Assembly: GCA_964641455.1 (NCBI GenBank)
Contig: CAZXLH010000055.1
Location: forward strand, 1-9,963
Source of the DNA: DTU015 sp964641455
GTDB lineage: Bacteria > Bacillota > Sulfobacillia > Fermentithermobacillales > Fermentithermobacillaceae
Length of the DNA: 9,963 nt
Direction of reading: 5' to 3'
The notes under the pieces were generated by a model. It was given only the letters and a program-made list of their open reading frames with translations, ran no database searches and was not told the DNA's origin. The stretch's first letter is position 1. Every line of letters starts with the position of its first letter. Of the stretch, positions 1 to 7,108 are shown piece by piece. A program made the translations under genes and the position numbers.

Positions 1-290
1 CTCCACGATGGACTGTACACATCTGGAAATTTACGTGTCCGCATTGAAGCAGCAAACAGCTACTAACAGCCTAAGATACAAATGCAAATTTACGACTCAA
101 CTTGATCCGTTCACGCTGCAATCTACTTAGTGATACATAAGCCCCATGGCTGCATCTGGGCTTGACATCTCGTGCAGCTTAATAAGTTGTTGTCGCTGTA
201 AGGGTCTCGCCGAGTGTCCCCAAGTCCAGCATGTTGCGGACGAAGACCCATTTCTGCATCGAAATGGGTCACAGCAATCGACAATGTCTC
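1..290. other. Non-coding stretch downstream of neuD, no convincing gene
   Basis: No gene is supported here. On the minus strand the frame stays open for about 53 codons after the neuD stop (to a TAG at 123-125). It has no ribosome site and no family resemblance that I recognise. On the plus strand there is an open frame from the window edge to a TAG at 128-130, which could be the tail of a convergent gene, but nothing in its residues is recognisable. The one clear structural element is the perfect inverted repeat at 245-270. The stretch therefore looks like the downstream end of the neu operon plus spacer. Confidence 0.5.
245..270 (-). terminator. Perfect 10-bp hairpin 21 bases after the neuD stop
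   Basis: GACCCATTTC (245-254) is the exact reverse complement of GAAATGGGTC (261-270), with a six-base loop TGCATC. It sits just past the stop codon of neuD, the last gene of the cassette, where a transcription end or an mRNA 3'-stabilising stem would be expected. No T-run follows on either strand, so it is not a textbook intrinsic terminator. A Rho-dependent or RNA-stability role, or a bidirectional barrier, are alternatives. The hairpin is seen directly; the role is inferred from position. Confidence 0.5.
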
Positions 291-935
291 TCAGCCTTCA
301 CCACGAATAGGCCTGGCAGGAACCCCTGCAACAACCGAAAAGGGCATTATATCGTGCAATACAACAGACCCCGCACCTACTACGGCTGATGTTCCAATCC
401 TTAAGTTCCCAATCACTGTGGCCCCAATGCCCACAAAGGCACCCCTTTCGACGATAACACGCCCAGCAAGTTTGGCTCCGGGCGCTATATGAACTCCATC
501 TTCAATGATGTTTTCGTGCTCCACGATTGCCCCAGTATTGATGATGACGTCATTGCCGATTCTAGCATGCGCGCAGATCATGGCATCCGGCGCAATAGTA
601 ACGTTGTCTCCAACGGTAGCCGAGGGGGCAACGAAAGCTCTGGGATGGATAGCATTGGCTAAGGGCATGTTTCGCTCCCGCAGTTGTCTAGCTATGTCAA
701 GCCTTGCCCGATTATCACCTATGGCCACTATCGCTGACAAGTCTTGGTGTGCAGACAAAAGCATTGGTACGCTAGCAATATCCCCGATAATCGGGAGCCC
801 ATCCATGGTCGAACCATGGAGATCTACATTGCTATCAAGAAAACCTAATGCAACAACATCTTCGCGCGAACGAAGAATATCTAGAACAACTCGTCCTTGC
901 CCGCCAGCACCATAGATTATCATTATCTTCGACAT
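291..935 (-). CDS. neuD: NeuD-family sugar O/N-acetyltransferase (left-handed beta-helix)
   Basis: This is a complete protein of 214 residues, the usual length for the NeuD/PglD family. Residues 1-90 form a small Rossmann-like domain with the glycine-rich nucleotide-sugar-binding loop YGAGGQGR (8-15). Residues 95-190 are hexapeptide-repeat turns (for example APSATVGDNVTIAPDAMI) that fold as a left-handed beta-helix and bind acetyl-CoA. H140 in NTGAIVEHEN matches the catalytic histidine of PglD/NeuD enzymes. The family transfers acetyl groups to sialic acid or to UDP-amino sugars; next to neuBAC, acetylation of the nonulosonic acid or its precursor is most likely. I chose the ATG at 935 because GAGG (overlapping the neuC stop) lies nine bases upstream. 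A GTG at 941 would leave only three bases. It is the last gene of the cassette and would act in the cytoplasm. The acceptor sugar is inferred from context. Confidence 0.9.
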   Translation of the reverse strand: MSKIMIIYGAGGQGRVVLDILRSREDVVALGFLDSNVDLHGSTMDGLPIIGDIASVPMLLSAHQDLSAIVAIGDNRARLDIARQLRERNMPLANAIHPRAFVAPSATVGDNVTIAPDAMICAHARIGNDVIINTGAIVEHENIIEDGVHIAPGAKLAGRVIVERGAFVGIGATVIGNLRIGTSAVVGAGSVVLHDIMPFSVVAGVPARPIRGEG

Positions 936-946
936 TGTCACGCACC

Positions 947-2092
947 TCAGTAGGCTATCGTCTTTTGCTTGAAGCTACTTGTTAGTGAGATTGTTCTAAG
1001 TATTTCGACGATCTTCTGCCCAGCCGTTCCATCTCCGTAAACATGTCGGACATGTTTGAGAGAATCTTTTACTTTCTCATCGTTGATCGCAAGAGAAAGC
1101 TTCTGCACTATATCCGCACGATCATAATCAGCCTGCAAGACCGCGACTGGTTGCTCTCTCCCTTCCTGTCGACTTCCAACATTGATCACAGGTGTACCCA
1201 AAAACGGTGCTTCAATAATCCCACTGCTGGAGTTACCCACAAGCACACTAGACGCTTTCAGTAAGCTAAGATACTCACGCCGAGGAAGGTTCTTGACAAC
1301 TTTGAAATCTGTGGCTTGATACTCTTCAAGAAGATCAAACATTGAGTGGCTCCCGGGATCTGAGTTTGGACAAACGGCAACAACCTGTACGTCCAATGCG
1401 CGAACTGCTTCGAGAGTCTCCCTAAACTGCCGTTGAGCGTCCCCCGGTTCAATAGATATGGGATGTTGGAGTACAGTAACTATAGGCTTAGTCAAGTCGA
1501 GACTTAGCATACTAGCTACTTCTTCCTCGGTCATTAGCTGAATTTCAGCAATTTCGTCGAGTCCGGGAGCTCCCACTAAGAATACTCTATCAGGCGTTTC
1601 GCCCATCTTCAAGATTCGCCGGGCACTAACGCTACTTGCAGCAAAATGGACATGGGCTAGTTTTGTGATCGCATGGCGCATCGCTTCATCCAGTCCACCC
1701 TTGGACTTGTCCCCTCCATGAATATGGCACAGTAAGAGGTTCGAAAGCGAGGCTGCAACAGCAGCGGCAAAAGCCTCAATTCTGTCTCCCAAAACCAAGA
1801 CAATATCACTCTCTAGCATCTCGAACGCTTGTGTCATACCAAGGATGCCAATTCCGACACTTCTAGCAGGATCCCAAGTTGAATCCGAATCGAAGAGCAT
1901 CGGTATCTCAGCATCTATTCTAAAACCATCTTTCTCAATCTCCTTAGCTGTAAACCCGTATTGCGGTGAAAGATGCATCCCTGTAACTAACGTCTGAAGA
2001 GAAAGACCGGGACTTGACTCTATCTTCCTCATCACAGTACGAAGTATGCCATACTCGGCCCTCGTCCCTGTGATGACACAAACCCTTCTCAA
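947..2092 (-). CDS. neuC: Hydrolysing UDP-N-acetylglucosamine 2-epimerase, NeuC type
   Basis: The protein has 381 residues from the proposed start, the normal length for NeuC. The N-terminal motif ITGTRAEYG (7-15) is diagnostic of hydrolysing UDP-GlcNAc 2-epimerases of the NeuC/LegG branch. Other landmarks are LGDRIEA (101-107), HIHGGD (123-128), the RHAITKLAHVHFAAS stretch (139-153) and NSSSGIIEAPFLGTPVIN (287-304), which in the family holds UDP. The reaction is UDP-GlcNAc plus water to ManNAc and UDP, the first step of Neu5Ac synthesis; LegG enzymes do the same on UDP-diacetylbacillosamine, and I cannot separate the two here. Start choice: an ATG at 2134 would overlap neuA by 41 bases and add a basic 14-residue tail not typical of the family. 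TTG at 2092 lies nine bases after a perfect AGGAGG inside the last neuA codons and one base after the neuA stop, indicating translational coupling. Confidence 0.92.
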   Translation of the reverse strand: MRRVCVITGTRAEYGILRTVMRKIESSPGLSLQTLVTGMHLSPQYGFTAKEIEKDGFRIDAEIPMLFDSDSTWDPARSVGIGILGMTQAFEMLESDIVLVLGDRIEAFAAAVAASLSNLLLCHIHGGDKSKGGLDEAMRHAITKLAHVHFAASSVSARRILKMGETPDRVFLVGAPGLDEIAEIQLMTEEEVASMLSLDLTKPIVTVLQHPISIEPGDAQRQFRETLEAVRALDVQVVAVCPNSDPGSHSMFDLLEEYQATDFKVVKNLPRREYLSLLKASSVLVGNSSSGIIEAPFLGTPVINVGSRQEGREQPVAVLQADYDRADIVQKLSLAINDEKVKDSLKHVRHVYGDGTAGQKIVEILRTISLTSSFKQKTIAY

Positions 2093-2093
2093 T

Positions 2094-2804
2094 CTAGTTG
2101 GCCTCCTCAAACTTTTTAAGTAGAAATGACGCATATTCCATATCGAGAGGATAATCTATGTCGACTGAACGTGCCCAAGGCATGATATAGGGTACCAATT
2201 TCCCTTTCATGAAGCTACGAAATCGCCTTAATGTTCGCGGCGTAGAAACGTACACAGCACCATTCAAACGATAGAATTCCGGATAGTCTTGCCTCCGCGT
2301 CACACTGACATCACGCTCATCAATGAGAGGATGTAGGTAAGCCCCCTCCACCTTGAACATGTTATAGGGATGTTCCTCGCTCCGAACTACGCTAACGACT
2401 ACATCTCCCCCATCGGCGAGGAACGTTGATACTGCTTCATCTATGTCGTCTGCACTCCGCAACGGACAAGTGGCCTGAAGTAATACGACGATGTCCGGGC
2501 AGTACCCACTACTGCATTCCAGTTCATCTAGAGCATGCAAGACAGCGGCTATAGTAGGAGTAGAATCCTGCGCCAATTCCTTCGGGCGCATGAATGGCAC
2601 CTCTGCCCCCAGAGCCATGCTGATATCAGCAATCTCCGCGTCATCTGTTGAGACAATTAACCTTGATATTGACTTGCAACGCCGTGCTGCTTCTATAGTA
2701 TATGATATTAGCGGCTTTCCATTTAAAATAGCAATGTTCTTTCGAGGGATAGATTTCGATCCACCCCGTGCAGGGATTATTCCCATAACTTCCATACTAT
2801 CCAT
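2094..2804 (-). CDS. neuA: CMP-sialic acid synthetase (acylneuraminate cytidylyltransferase)
   Basis: The 236-residue protein matches single-domain NeuA enzymes in length. It opens with IIPARGGSKSIPRKNI (9-24), the CTP-binding signature loop of the family. LLQATCPLRS (108-117), RRQDYPEFYRLNGAVY (170-185) and the metal-binding DIDYPLD (215-221) follow in the expected order. It activates the nonulosonic acid made by NeuB with CTP to give the CMP-sugar donor and pyrophosphate; in bacteria this is cytoplasmic. No C-terminal esterase domain (as in E. coli K1 NeuA) is present. Ribosome site: GGAGGAGGGG in the 27-base gap after neuB, 11 bases before ATG 2804. An in-frame ATG at 2795 is a less likely start. 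The gene's last codons carry the AGGAGG for neuC. Whether the substrate is Neu5Ac or legionaminic acid is not visible. Confidence 0.94.
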   Translation of the reverse strand: MDSMEVMGIIPARGGSKSIPRKNIAILNGKPLISYTIEAARRCKSISRLIVSTDDAEIADISMALGAEVPFMRPKELAQDSTPTIAAVLHALDELECSSGYCPDIVVLLQATCPLRSADDIDEAVSTFLADGGDVVVSVVRSEEHPYNMFKVEGAYLHPLIDERDVSVTRRQDYPEFYRLNGAVYVSTPRTLRRFRSFMKGKLVPYIMPWARSVDIDYPLDMEYASFLLKKFEEAN

Positions 2805-2831
2805 TTAGAGCAAATCCCCTCCTCCCCATGC

Positions 2832-3893
2832 TCATTGCAGATCGCGTAATAACAGTTTGTGACCTGCTGACAAACATGACCGAGTCTGCCTCCCAATAAC
2901 TAAGTTTATCATACTCGGCGGTATCCCATCACCTGGCCTCAGATAGCAAAGCTTGTCCGCACTCAAAACCTCTCCCTTAGAGACAGCCACAGCGAGATGA
3001 ATACTCTTACGAGCAGCTATTCTTGTATCTAACTCACTCCGATTTACCCGCTTTACTCCATCACCCAGTGCCCGTTCTACAGCTCGGATCGAACTAACCA
3101 ACGCATGCAATTCGTATGGTTCTAGCGACATAGCGTGATCTGGACCTCTGTCCGCTTTCTTTAGAGTGAAGTGCTTTTCGATGACTAAGGCACCCATTGC
3201 TACAGCTGCAATTGATATCTCAAGACCAACGGTGTGATCTGAGTAGCCAACCGGAACCGCAAAAGCCTGTCTAAGCGTATTCATAGCACGTAGATTGACG
3301 TTCTCGGGACTGGCGGGGTAATTCGATGTGCAATGTAACAAAACAATGTCTAAAAGACCTACCGACCTTACTACGCGTAATGCGTCTTCCACTTCGCCGA
3401 TGGTGGACATTCCAGAAGATAGGATCACAGGATATCCCTTTGCAGCTACACTCCTCAAGAATGGGTGATTTGTCAAATCCCCGGATGACACCTTAATGGC
3501 GGCTGGCTTCAAAGCAGCTACTAGCTCCAAACTCTCCTCATCAAATGGTGTGCAAATAAAATCAATGCCACGATTTTGAGCATAATCTGCAAGGTCATAA
3601 AAGGCTTTCTCTGAAAGCTCACATTTCTCAAGCATTTCCATTTGGCTCTCTTCTGCGTCGGTCTGCTCAAGTTGGTATGCCGCCTTGGGAGCAGCCGAAC
3701 TCGTCATTCGGTTAGCACGGAAAGCTTGAAACTTGACGGCATCGGCCCCAGCATCAACCGCAACATCGATTAGCTTCATGGCCTTGTCAAGGTTCCCATC
3801 GTGATTAACTCCTGCTTCAGCAATAATATACACTTTCGGATTTGAAACTGCAACCGAAAGACATGTATCGTAGTATTCACCAAACTTGCTCAT
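2832..3893 (-). CDS. neuB: N-acetylneuraminate (nonulosonic acid) synthase
   Basis: The enzyme condenses phosphoenolpyruvate with ManNAc (or a related hexose) to make the nine-carbon acid. From the chosen start it has 353 residues, typical for NeuB/LegI. Residues about 20-275 form the TIM barrel, with YIIAEAGVNHDGN (22-34), KFQAF (54-58), FICTPFDEES (112-121), KVSSGDL (134-140) and HCTSNYPASPENVNLRAM (187-204). H220 (YSDHT) and H241 (EKHFTL) match the metal-binding histidines of the family. Residues about 293-353 are the C-terminal antifreeze-like SAF domain (ARKSI, YLRPGDGI), whose arginine reaches the partner active site in the known dimer. Start choice: ATG 3893 makes an ATGA overlap with the upstream transferase and has AAAGGGG six bases before it. 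The in-frame ATG at 3911 would put that ribosome site inside the gene. Among NeuB, LegI and PseI types, the motifs fit NeuB/LegI better than PseI. Confidence 0.94.
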   Translation of the reverse strand: MSKFGEYYDTCLSVAVSNPKVYIIAEAGVNHDGNLDKAMKLIDVAVDAGADAVKFQAFRANRMTSSAAPKAAYQLEQTDAEESQMEMLEKCELSEKAFYDLADYAQNRGIDFICTPFDEESLELVAALKPAAIKVSSGDLTNHPFLRSVAAKGYPVILSSGMSTIGEVEDALRVVRSVGLLDIVLLHCTSNYPASPENVNLRAMNTLRQAFAVPVGYSDHTVGLEISIAAVAMGALVIEKHFTLKKADRGPDHAMSLEPYELHALVSSIRAVERALGDGVKRVNRSELDTRIAARKSIHLAVAVSKGEVLSADKLCYLRPGDGIPPSMINLVIGRQTRSCLSAGHKLLLRDLQ

Positions 3894-5368
3894 GATGAAC
3901 CCCTTTCCCAAGAGATCTGACGGTCGGAATGCTCTATGGATCGCTGAATGACTGATGTCATAATCTCTAGAGGATTCTTATGGAGCGAAAAGACCTTTTC
4001 ATCAACGTATCTTTTCACAGGCTCAATGTCAGGGTAATTGCACATAATCTGCACGACTTCGTCAGGGGTGTTCGCAAAAGGTAGCCCTAACTGTTTAAGA
4101 AAAGTGAACTGATCCTCCATTCCGCCAGCGCACACCACTATGTCCTTTACGCCAAACGCTATAGCCTCGAGGTGGCTTGTGGATCCAACTGACAGGTGGA
4201 ATTCGGTGCGAGGGAATAGGTCATACAAGGAACTTTGGTCGGCAATGACAGCTACCAAACCCGAAGACAGTGCATTGCCAAAGATGCTGCCTATCCTATC
4301 CATTTCCGCCGGATGTGGTTTGAGCACAACACGTCGTCCGGTCTTCCTTGCAACCTTCACTGCGAAATCTGACCAAAACCCACCAAGACCTGGCTGAGAT
4401 GTGATGAGAATGGACTCACTCATGGCTCCGCTCGCATTTCGGTGTTTATGCAGGTTCAGCCATAGGTAAGGATACCCCGCTGAGACAATCATGTCCTCTC
4501 TGATGTAAGGATTCGTCATCAGCAGATGCTTAAAGTGGTCACCAAAGACTAGTATCTTGTCAGGAAAAGGAGAGTCTTCCAGAATAGAGTCGTTTCGAAT
4601 CCCGAACTGATAGCCCACGCTCTGATCACTAATAAGACCATGCTGCAGTTCAAGCACCGGTATACCCATCTGCTTAGCCGCTATCTGAACCAGCATGTGA
4701 GACGGGGAATATCCACACTCCACCAATACTGTTCTCGGCTTGATCGCATCGATGACAGCTCTAGCCAAGGGCATCGTAGATCTAACGAATGCAGTTTCTC
4801 TGCACACCAAATGGTCAGCCTCCCGAAACGAAAGTTCTACCCCGATGTCCCGAGCTATATCCAAAAACTTGTCACGGATTTCAACCTCAGCCCCTCGACA
4901 CGACAACCGTGCTGAGAATCGTCTCGCCAGGTTGCCACGAGCCGCCATCCAGTCCCCATGAATGACTTTCGGAGAATATGGTCGAGCGCTGTGGGGCCGC
5001 CTATCTGGGAACTCCATAACTGCATAATCGCAATCTCGAACGAGAGAAAGAAAATCGAAAAACACATCAAAAGCCTGACCGTTCTCAGTAACATGCCTTC
5101 TAGCAGAGGATGTAGATAATGCCAGGATTTCACTGGAGCGATAGGGGTGCAACAGCCCCTGTCCAAGAGCACCTAGCCCTCTACCTAGTGCCTGAAACGA
5201 CCCAAGGGAATCTGCAGTCTTTTCTAAATGGTCAATACCAGTTGCCTTACTCTTGAGCAATGCAAAGGCTCTAGGCCTGATGAACCACCAAATCGGAATT
5301 TCCTGTTCCCGAATTGAAAACATGTCTGCAGCCCGTTCCAGCCTAACGAATTTGCTTAAGAGATCCAT
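3890..5368 (-). CDS. GT-B-like surface polysaccharide transferase, candidate nonulosonic acid transferase
   Basis: I do not recognise a named family member, but this 492-residue cytosolic protein has GT-B features seen in capsule and polysialyl-type transferases. The N-terminal half is poorly conserved to my eye. A loop VLELQHGLI (238-246) follows the typical 'VECGYSPSHML ... MGIPV' lead-in. The C-terminal half has VVLKPHPAE (347-355) and LSVGSTSHLEAIAFG (392-406). An HP motif together with an S/T-rich motif is how CMP-sugar-using bacterial sialyl- and Kdo-transferases (GT38, GT52, KpsC/KpsS) hold their donor. CDP-glycerol-type transferases share a related fold and are the main alternative. 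The stop overlaps neuB as ATGA, so it is translated together with CMP-nonulosonate synthesis, supporting that donor by inference. No signal peptide or membrane segment is seen. ATG 5368 has AAAGGGG 11 bases upstream, and the frame is closed by a TGA shortly before. Confidence 0.72.
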   Translation of the reverse strand: MDLLSKFVRLERAADMFSIREQEIPIWWFIRPRAFALLKSKATGIDHLEKTADSLGSFQALGRGLGALGQGLLHPYRSSEILALSTSSARRHVTENGQAFDVFFDFLSLVRDCDYAVMEFPDRRPHSARPYSPKVIHGDWMAARGNLARRFSARLSCRGAEVEIRDKFLDIARDIGVELSFREADHLVCRETAFVRSTMPLARAVIDAIKPRTVLVECGYSPSHMLVQIAAKQMGIPVLELQHGLISDQSVGYQFGIRNDSILEDSPFPDKILVFGDHFKHLLMTNPYIREDMIVSAGYPYLWLNLHKHRNASGAMSESILITSQPGLGGFWSDFAVKVARKTGRRVVLKPHPAEMDRIGSIFGNALSSGLVAVIADQSSLYDLFPRTEFHLSVGSTSHLEAIAFGVKDIVVCAGGMEDQFTFLKQLGLPFANTPDEVVQIMCNYPDIEPVKRYVDEKVFSLHKNPLEIMTSVIQRSIEHSDRQISWERGSS

Positions 5369-5505
5369 ATTACCAATGCCCCTTTCAGCTGAGGCTCAAA
5401 TGCGTACACGTTCTTGTAGCCGCCGCAATCAATCAAATCGAGAATAGTCTTAGTCTCTACTCGTTTCTCAAAAAGTCGCACGTTATTTCTGAGAAGAGAT
5501 TGCAT
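5356..5505 (-). pseudogene. Short 49-codon frame before the transferase, possible gene remnant
   Basis: An ATG at 5505 opens 49 codons (ending LKGALVIWIS) that overlap the first 13 bases of the transferase gene. One TGA directly precedes the ATG. Beyond it the same frame stays open for another run beginning around MITPLVDWIPDLD, so the pair could be one frame broken by a single stop. The stretch IDCGGYKNVYAFEPQLKG loosely resembles the start of FkbM-type methyltransferases or other sugar-locus proteins, but this is too short to assign. No Shine-Dalgarno site precedes either start. It may be a decayed gene end, a leader peptide for the transferase, or chance. Confidence is low. Confidence 0.2.
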
Positions 5506-5596
5506 TCAATCAAGATCAGGAATCCAGTCGACCAGTGGGGTTATCATAGCCACATTGGAGCGTCGTCGTATTTATGGTAAATCGTAAAACTTGCCT

Positions 5597-6751
5597 CTAG
5601 CGCCTCTTAAGTGACCCATGATTTGCCTTCAAGATTACTGCGCCTGTAGTAAAGTACAAACAGAACATTATGCTTACATTTTTGATTGGATTCTGAAAAA
5701 ATGCTGTTGATACTATTGTTAAGAGCAGAACAACTAAACTCTTGTCATACTTGATTCCTGCAGCAAAAATACCTATCAGTACTCCTAAATAGCTTGTAAA
5801 CCCTATGATTCCTCCCTTCAACAGCAAATCAACATAATCATTATGCATAGAACCCAGTTCTAAAGACCGTCCACTTATGTGGGACTCAAATATAGGCACA
5901 AGGTCAGTAGTTCTGTCAAAACCAGTTCCTATAATAGGGTTTTCCTTAATTACATCAAATGCGGCCGACCACCTTGCAACTCTTAAGTAAAAGGTTCTCT
6001 CCAAGGCAGAACCCTTCGACTGTTCCTTCACTTGCATTAAGCATACTGAAACTGGAATAAGTAAAACTAAAATCAGAATAAGCATCAGAGGCTTTTTCCG
6101 CCTCTTAATATTAAGATTAATTAAAATATTGACAGCAAAGGTAAGCAAAAATGTTGCTATAGCTACCCTTGACAAAGATATTAAGATTAATGATATTATC
6201 CACATATCTACTAGTCTACTGGATCTATCAATAAAGTACTGCCTAATCCAAAATACCAAAATAAGCAAAATTGAAAAATGGTTGGGGTACAAAGCTAGAA
6301 CATTTCTAATACTAGGCATGCTGTACCTTATAGAACCTATCGGAACGGTATAATAACATATAACGAAAGTTGCATACAGGAGAACGACGACAAATACCAT
6401 GTTGAAAACTTTAAAGAATTTCTCATGTTGAATGTTTAAGATAAATGGTATTTCGTATGAGAAACTAAGCATGAAGTAACCGATAAACGAAGCAACTCTA
6501 CTTAAAGTCAATCCAAACTTGAAAGACGCCGTAAGAAAAATTAAGATAAAAACCAATCTCATTAACCAGAGTATTTTGGTAAACAATGAACGGCAGTAAT
6601 TCCTATTTAAAAAGGCCACAGGGAGAAATATGAAGACCAATAACATCAATATATAAGATAAGCGAAAAGGATATCCCATTATTTCAATATCCAGAGGATA
6701 AGGAAATAGAATTAGTGCAGATATCGCAATATATATAACACTCATAAACAT
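5597..6751 (-). CDS. Wzy / O-antigen-ligase family polytopic membrane protein
   Basis: The 384-residue protein has about 11 hydrophobic segments by eye (near 4-20, 27-48, 60-78, 85-105, 114-135, 155-173, 183-212, 220-239, 313-333, 338-352 and 360-375). A large hydrophilic loop at about 240-310 lies between segments 8 and 9. That loop ends in MHNDYVDLLLKGGIIG (302-317), the hallmark of the Wzy_C domain shared by O-antigen polymerases and ligases. GTGF (275-278) before the loop is also characteristic. Arginines near the periplasmic side (R195 in SLSRVAIA, R257) fit family expectation. The role is polymerisation of undecaprenyl-linked repeat units or ligation of glycan; the two cannot be told apart by sequence alone. 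ATG 6751 has GAGGG nine bases upstream. The gene is strikingly AT-rich (about 30% GC in one sampled line), unlike the neu genes, suggesting separate origin. Confidence 0.85.
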   Translation of the reverse strand: MFMSVIYIAISALILFPYPLDIEIMGYPFRLSYILMLLVFIFLPVAFLNRNYCRSLFTKILWLMRLVFILIFLTASFKFGLTLSRVASFIGYFMLSFSYEIPFILNIQHEKFFKVFNMVFVVVLLYATFVICYYTVPIGSIRYSMPSIRNVLALYPNHFSILLILVFWIRQYFIDRSSRLVDMWIISLILISLSRVAIATFLLTFAVNILINLNIKRRKKPLMLILILVLLIPVSVCLMQVKEQSKGSALERTFYLRVARWSAAFDVIKENPIIGTGFDRTTDLVPIFESHISGRSLELGSMHNDYVDLLLKGGIIGFTSYLGVLIGIFAAGIKYDKSLVVLLLTIVSTAFFQNPIKNVSIMFCLYFTTGAVILKANHGSLKRR

Positions 6752-7108
6752 AACGCTTATCCCTCAAATTCAGACAGCTTACTATATGCTAAGTCAATCC
6801 TACTAGCTGCAAATGTCATCAGAGATGGATAATCTAAATCGCCAATTAAGACCTTTCTCTTGATTGCTCTCATACAAGACTGTTGTATACGCACCAAAAG
6901 CATTTTCTGTTTTCAACGCTATAGGCCTCATTGAAGTTTTTTTGCCTGGATATGAAGCTTGCTACGGCGTGGTAAGCCTTCAGCAATATCCTCGCTTTCC
7001 ATTGAGACTGTACACCTAACGCAACGTACAAATCAATGAATTAATAGAGAACACTCCCAAGGGAAGGCTTAAGTGATTCACTCAATCTCTCTTTCAGGAT
7101 GTGACAAA
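6752..7108. other. 357-base gap between asparagine-synthase-like gene and wzy with short overlapping frames
   Basis: No confident gene is present. The minus strand carries three staggered short frames in three different phases: open 6870-7040 (56 codons, no ATG), ATG 6931 to TAG 6803-6805 (42 codons) and ATG 6873 to TAA 6757-6759 (38 codons, reading through the wzy ribosome site and ending five bases before the wzy ATG). A run of seven A on the minus strand (around 6936-6945) lies near the switch between the first two. None has a Shine-Dalgarno site or a recognisable motif. An 8-bp palindrome-like repeat (TTAAGTGA/TCACTCAA, 7069-7085, one mismatch) follows the upstream gene. The pattern fits a frame-broken gene remnant or plain spacer. 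Confidence 0.4.

Noticed and set aside
8..130. 40-codon plus-strand frame open from the window edge
   Set aside because: It could be the tail of a convergent gene, but there is too little sequence and no motif to support it.
123..284. Minus-strand open frame after the neuD stop (about 53 codons, containing a CTRC pair)
   Set aside because: It has no ATG near a ribosome site, runs through the hairpin and shows no family resemblance; probably chance.
505..915. 136-codon plus-strand reading frame opposite neuD
   Set aside because: It is antisense to a well-supported acetyltransferase, has no ribosome site and shows no recognisable motif.
4585..4605. TTTCGAATCCC, similar to a tRNA T-loop
   Set aside because: It lies inside the transferase coding sequence and no cloverleaf can be formed around it.
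4855..5172. 105-codon minus-strand frame within the transferase gene
   Set aside because: It is an alternative frame inside a longer gene with better coding character; a shadow.
6954..6981. Hairpin GAAGCTTGCTAC/GTGGTAAGCCTTC
   Set aside because: It pairs well only as plus-strand RNA with wobble pairs and a bulge. On the transcribed minus strand it has two mismatches and no T-run, so a terminator is not supported.
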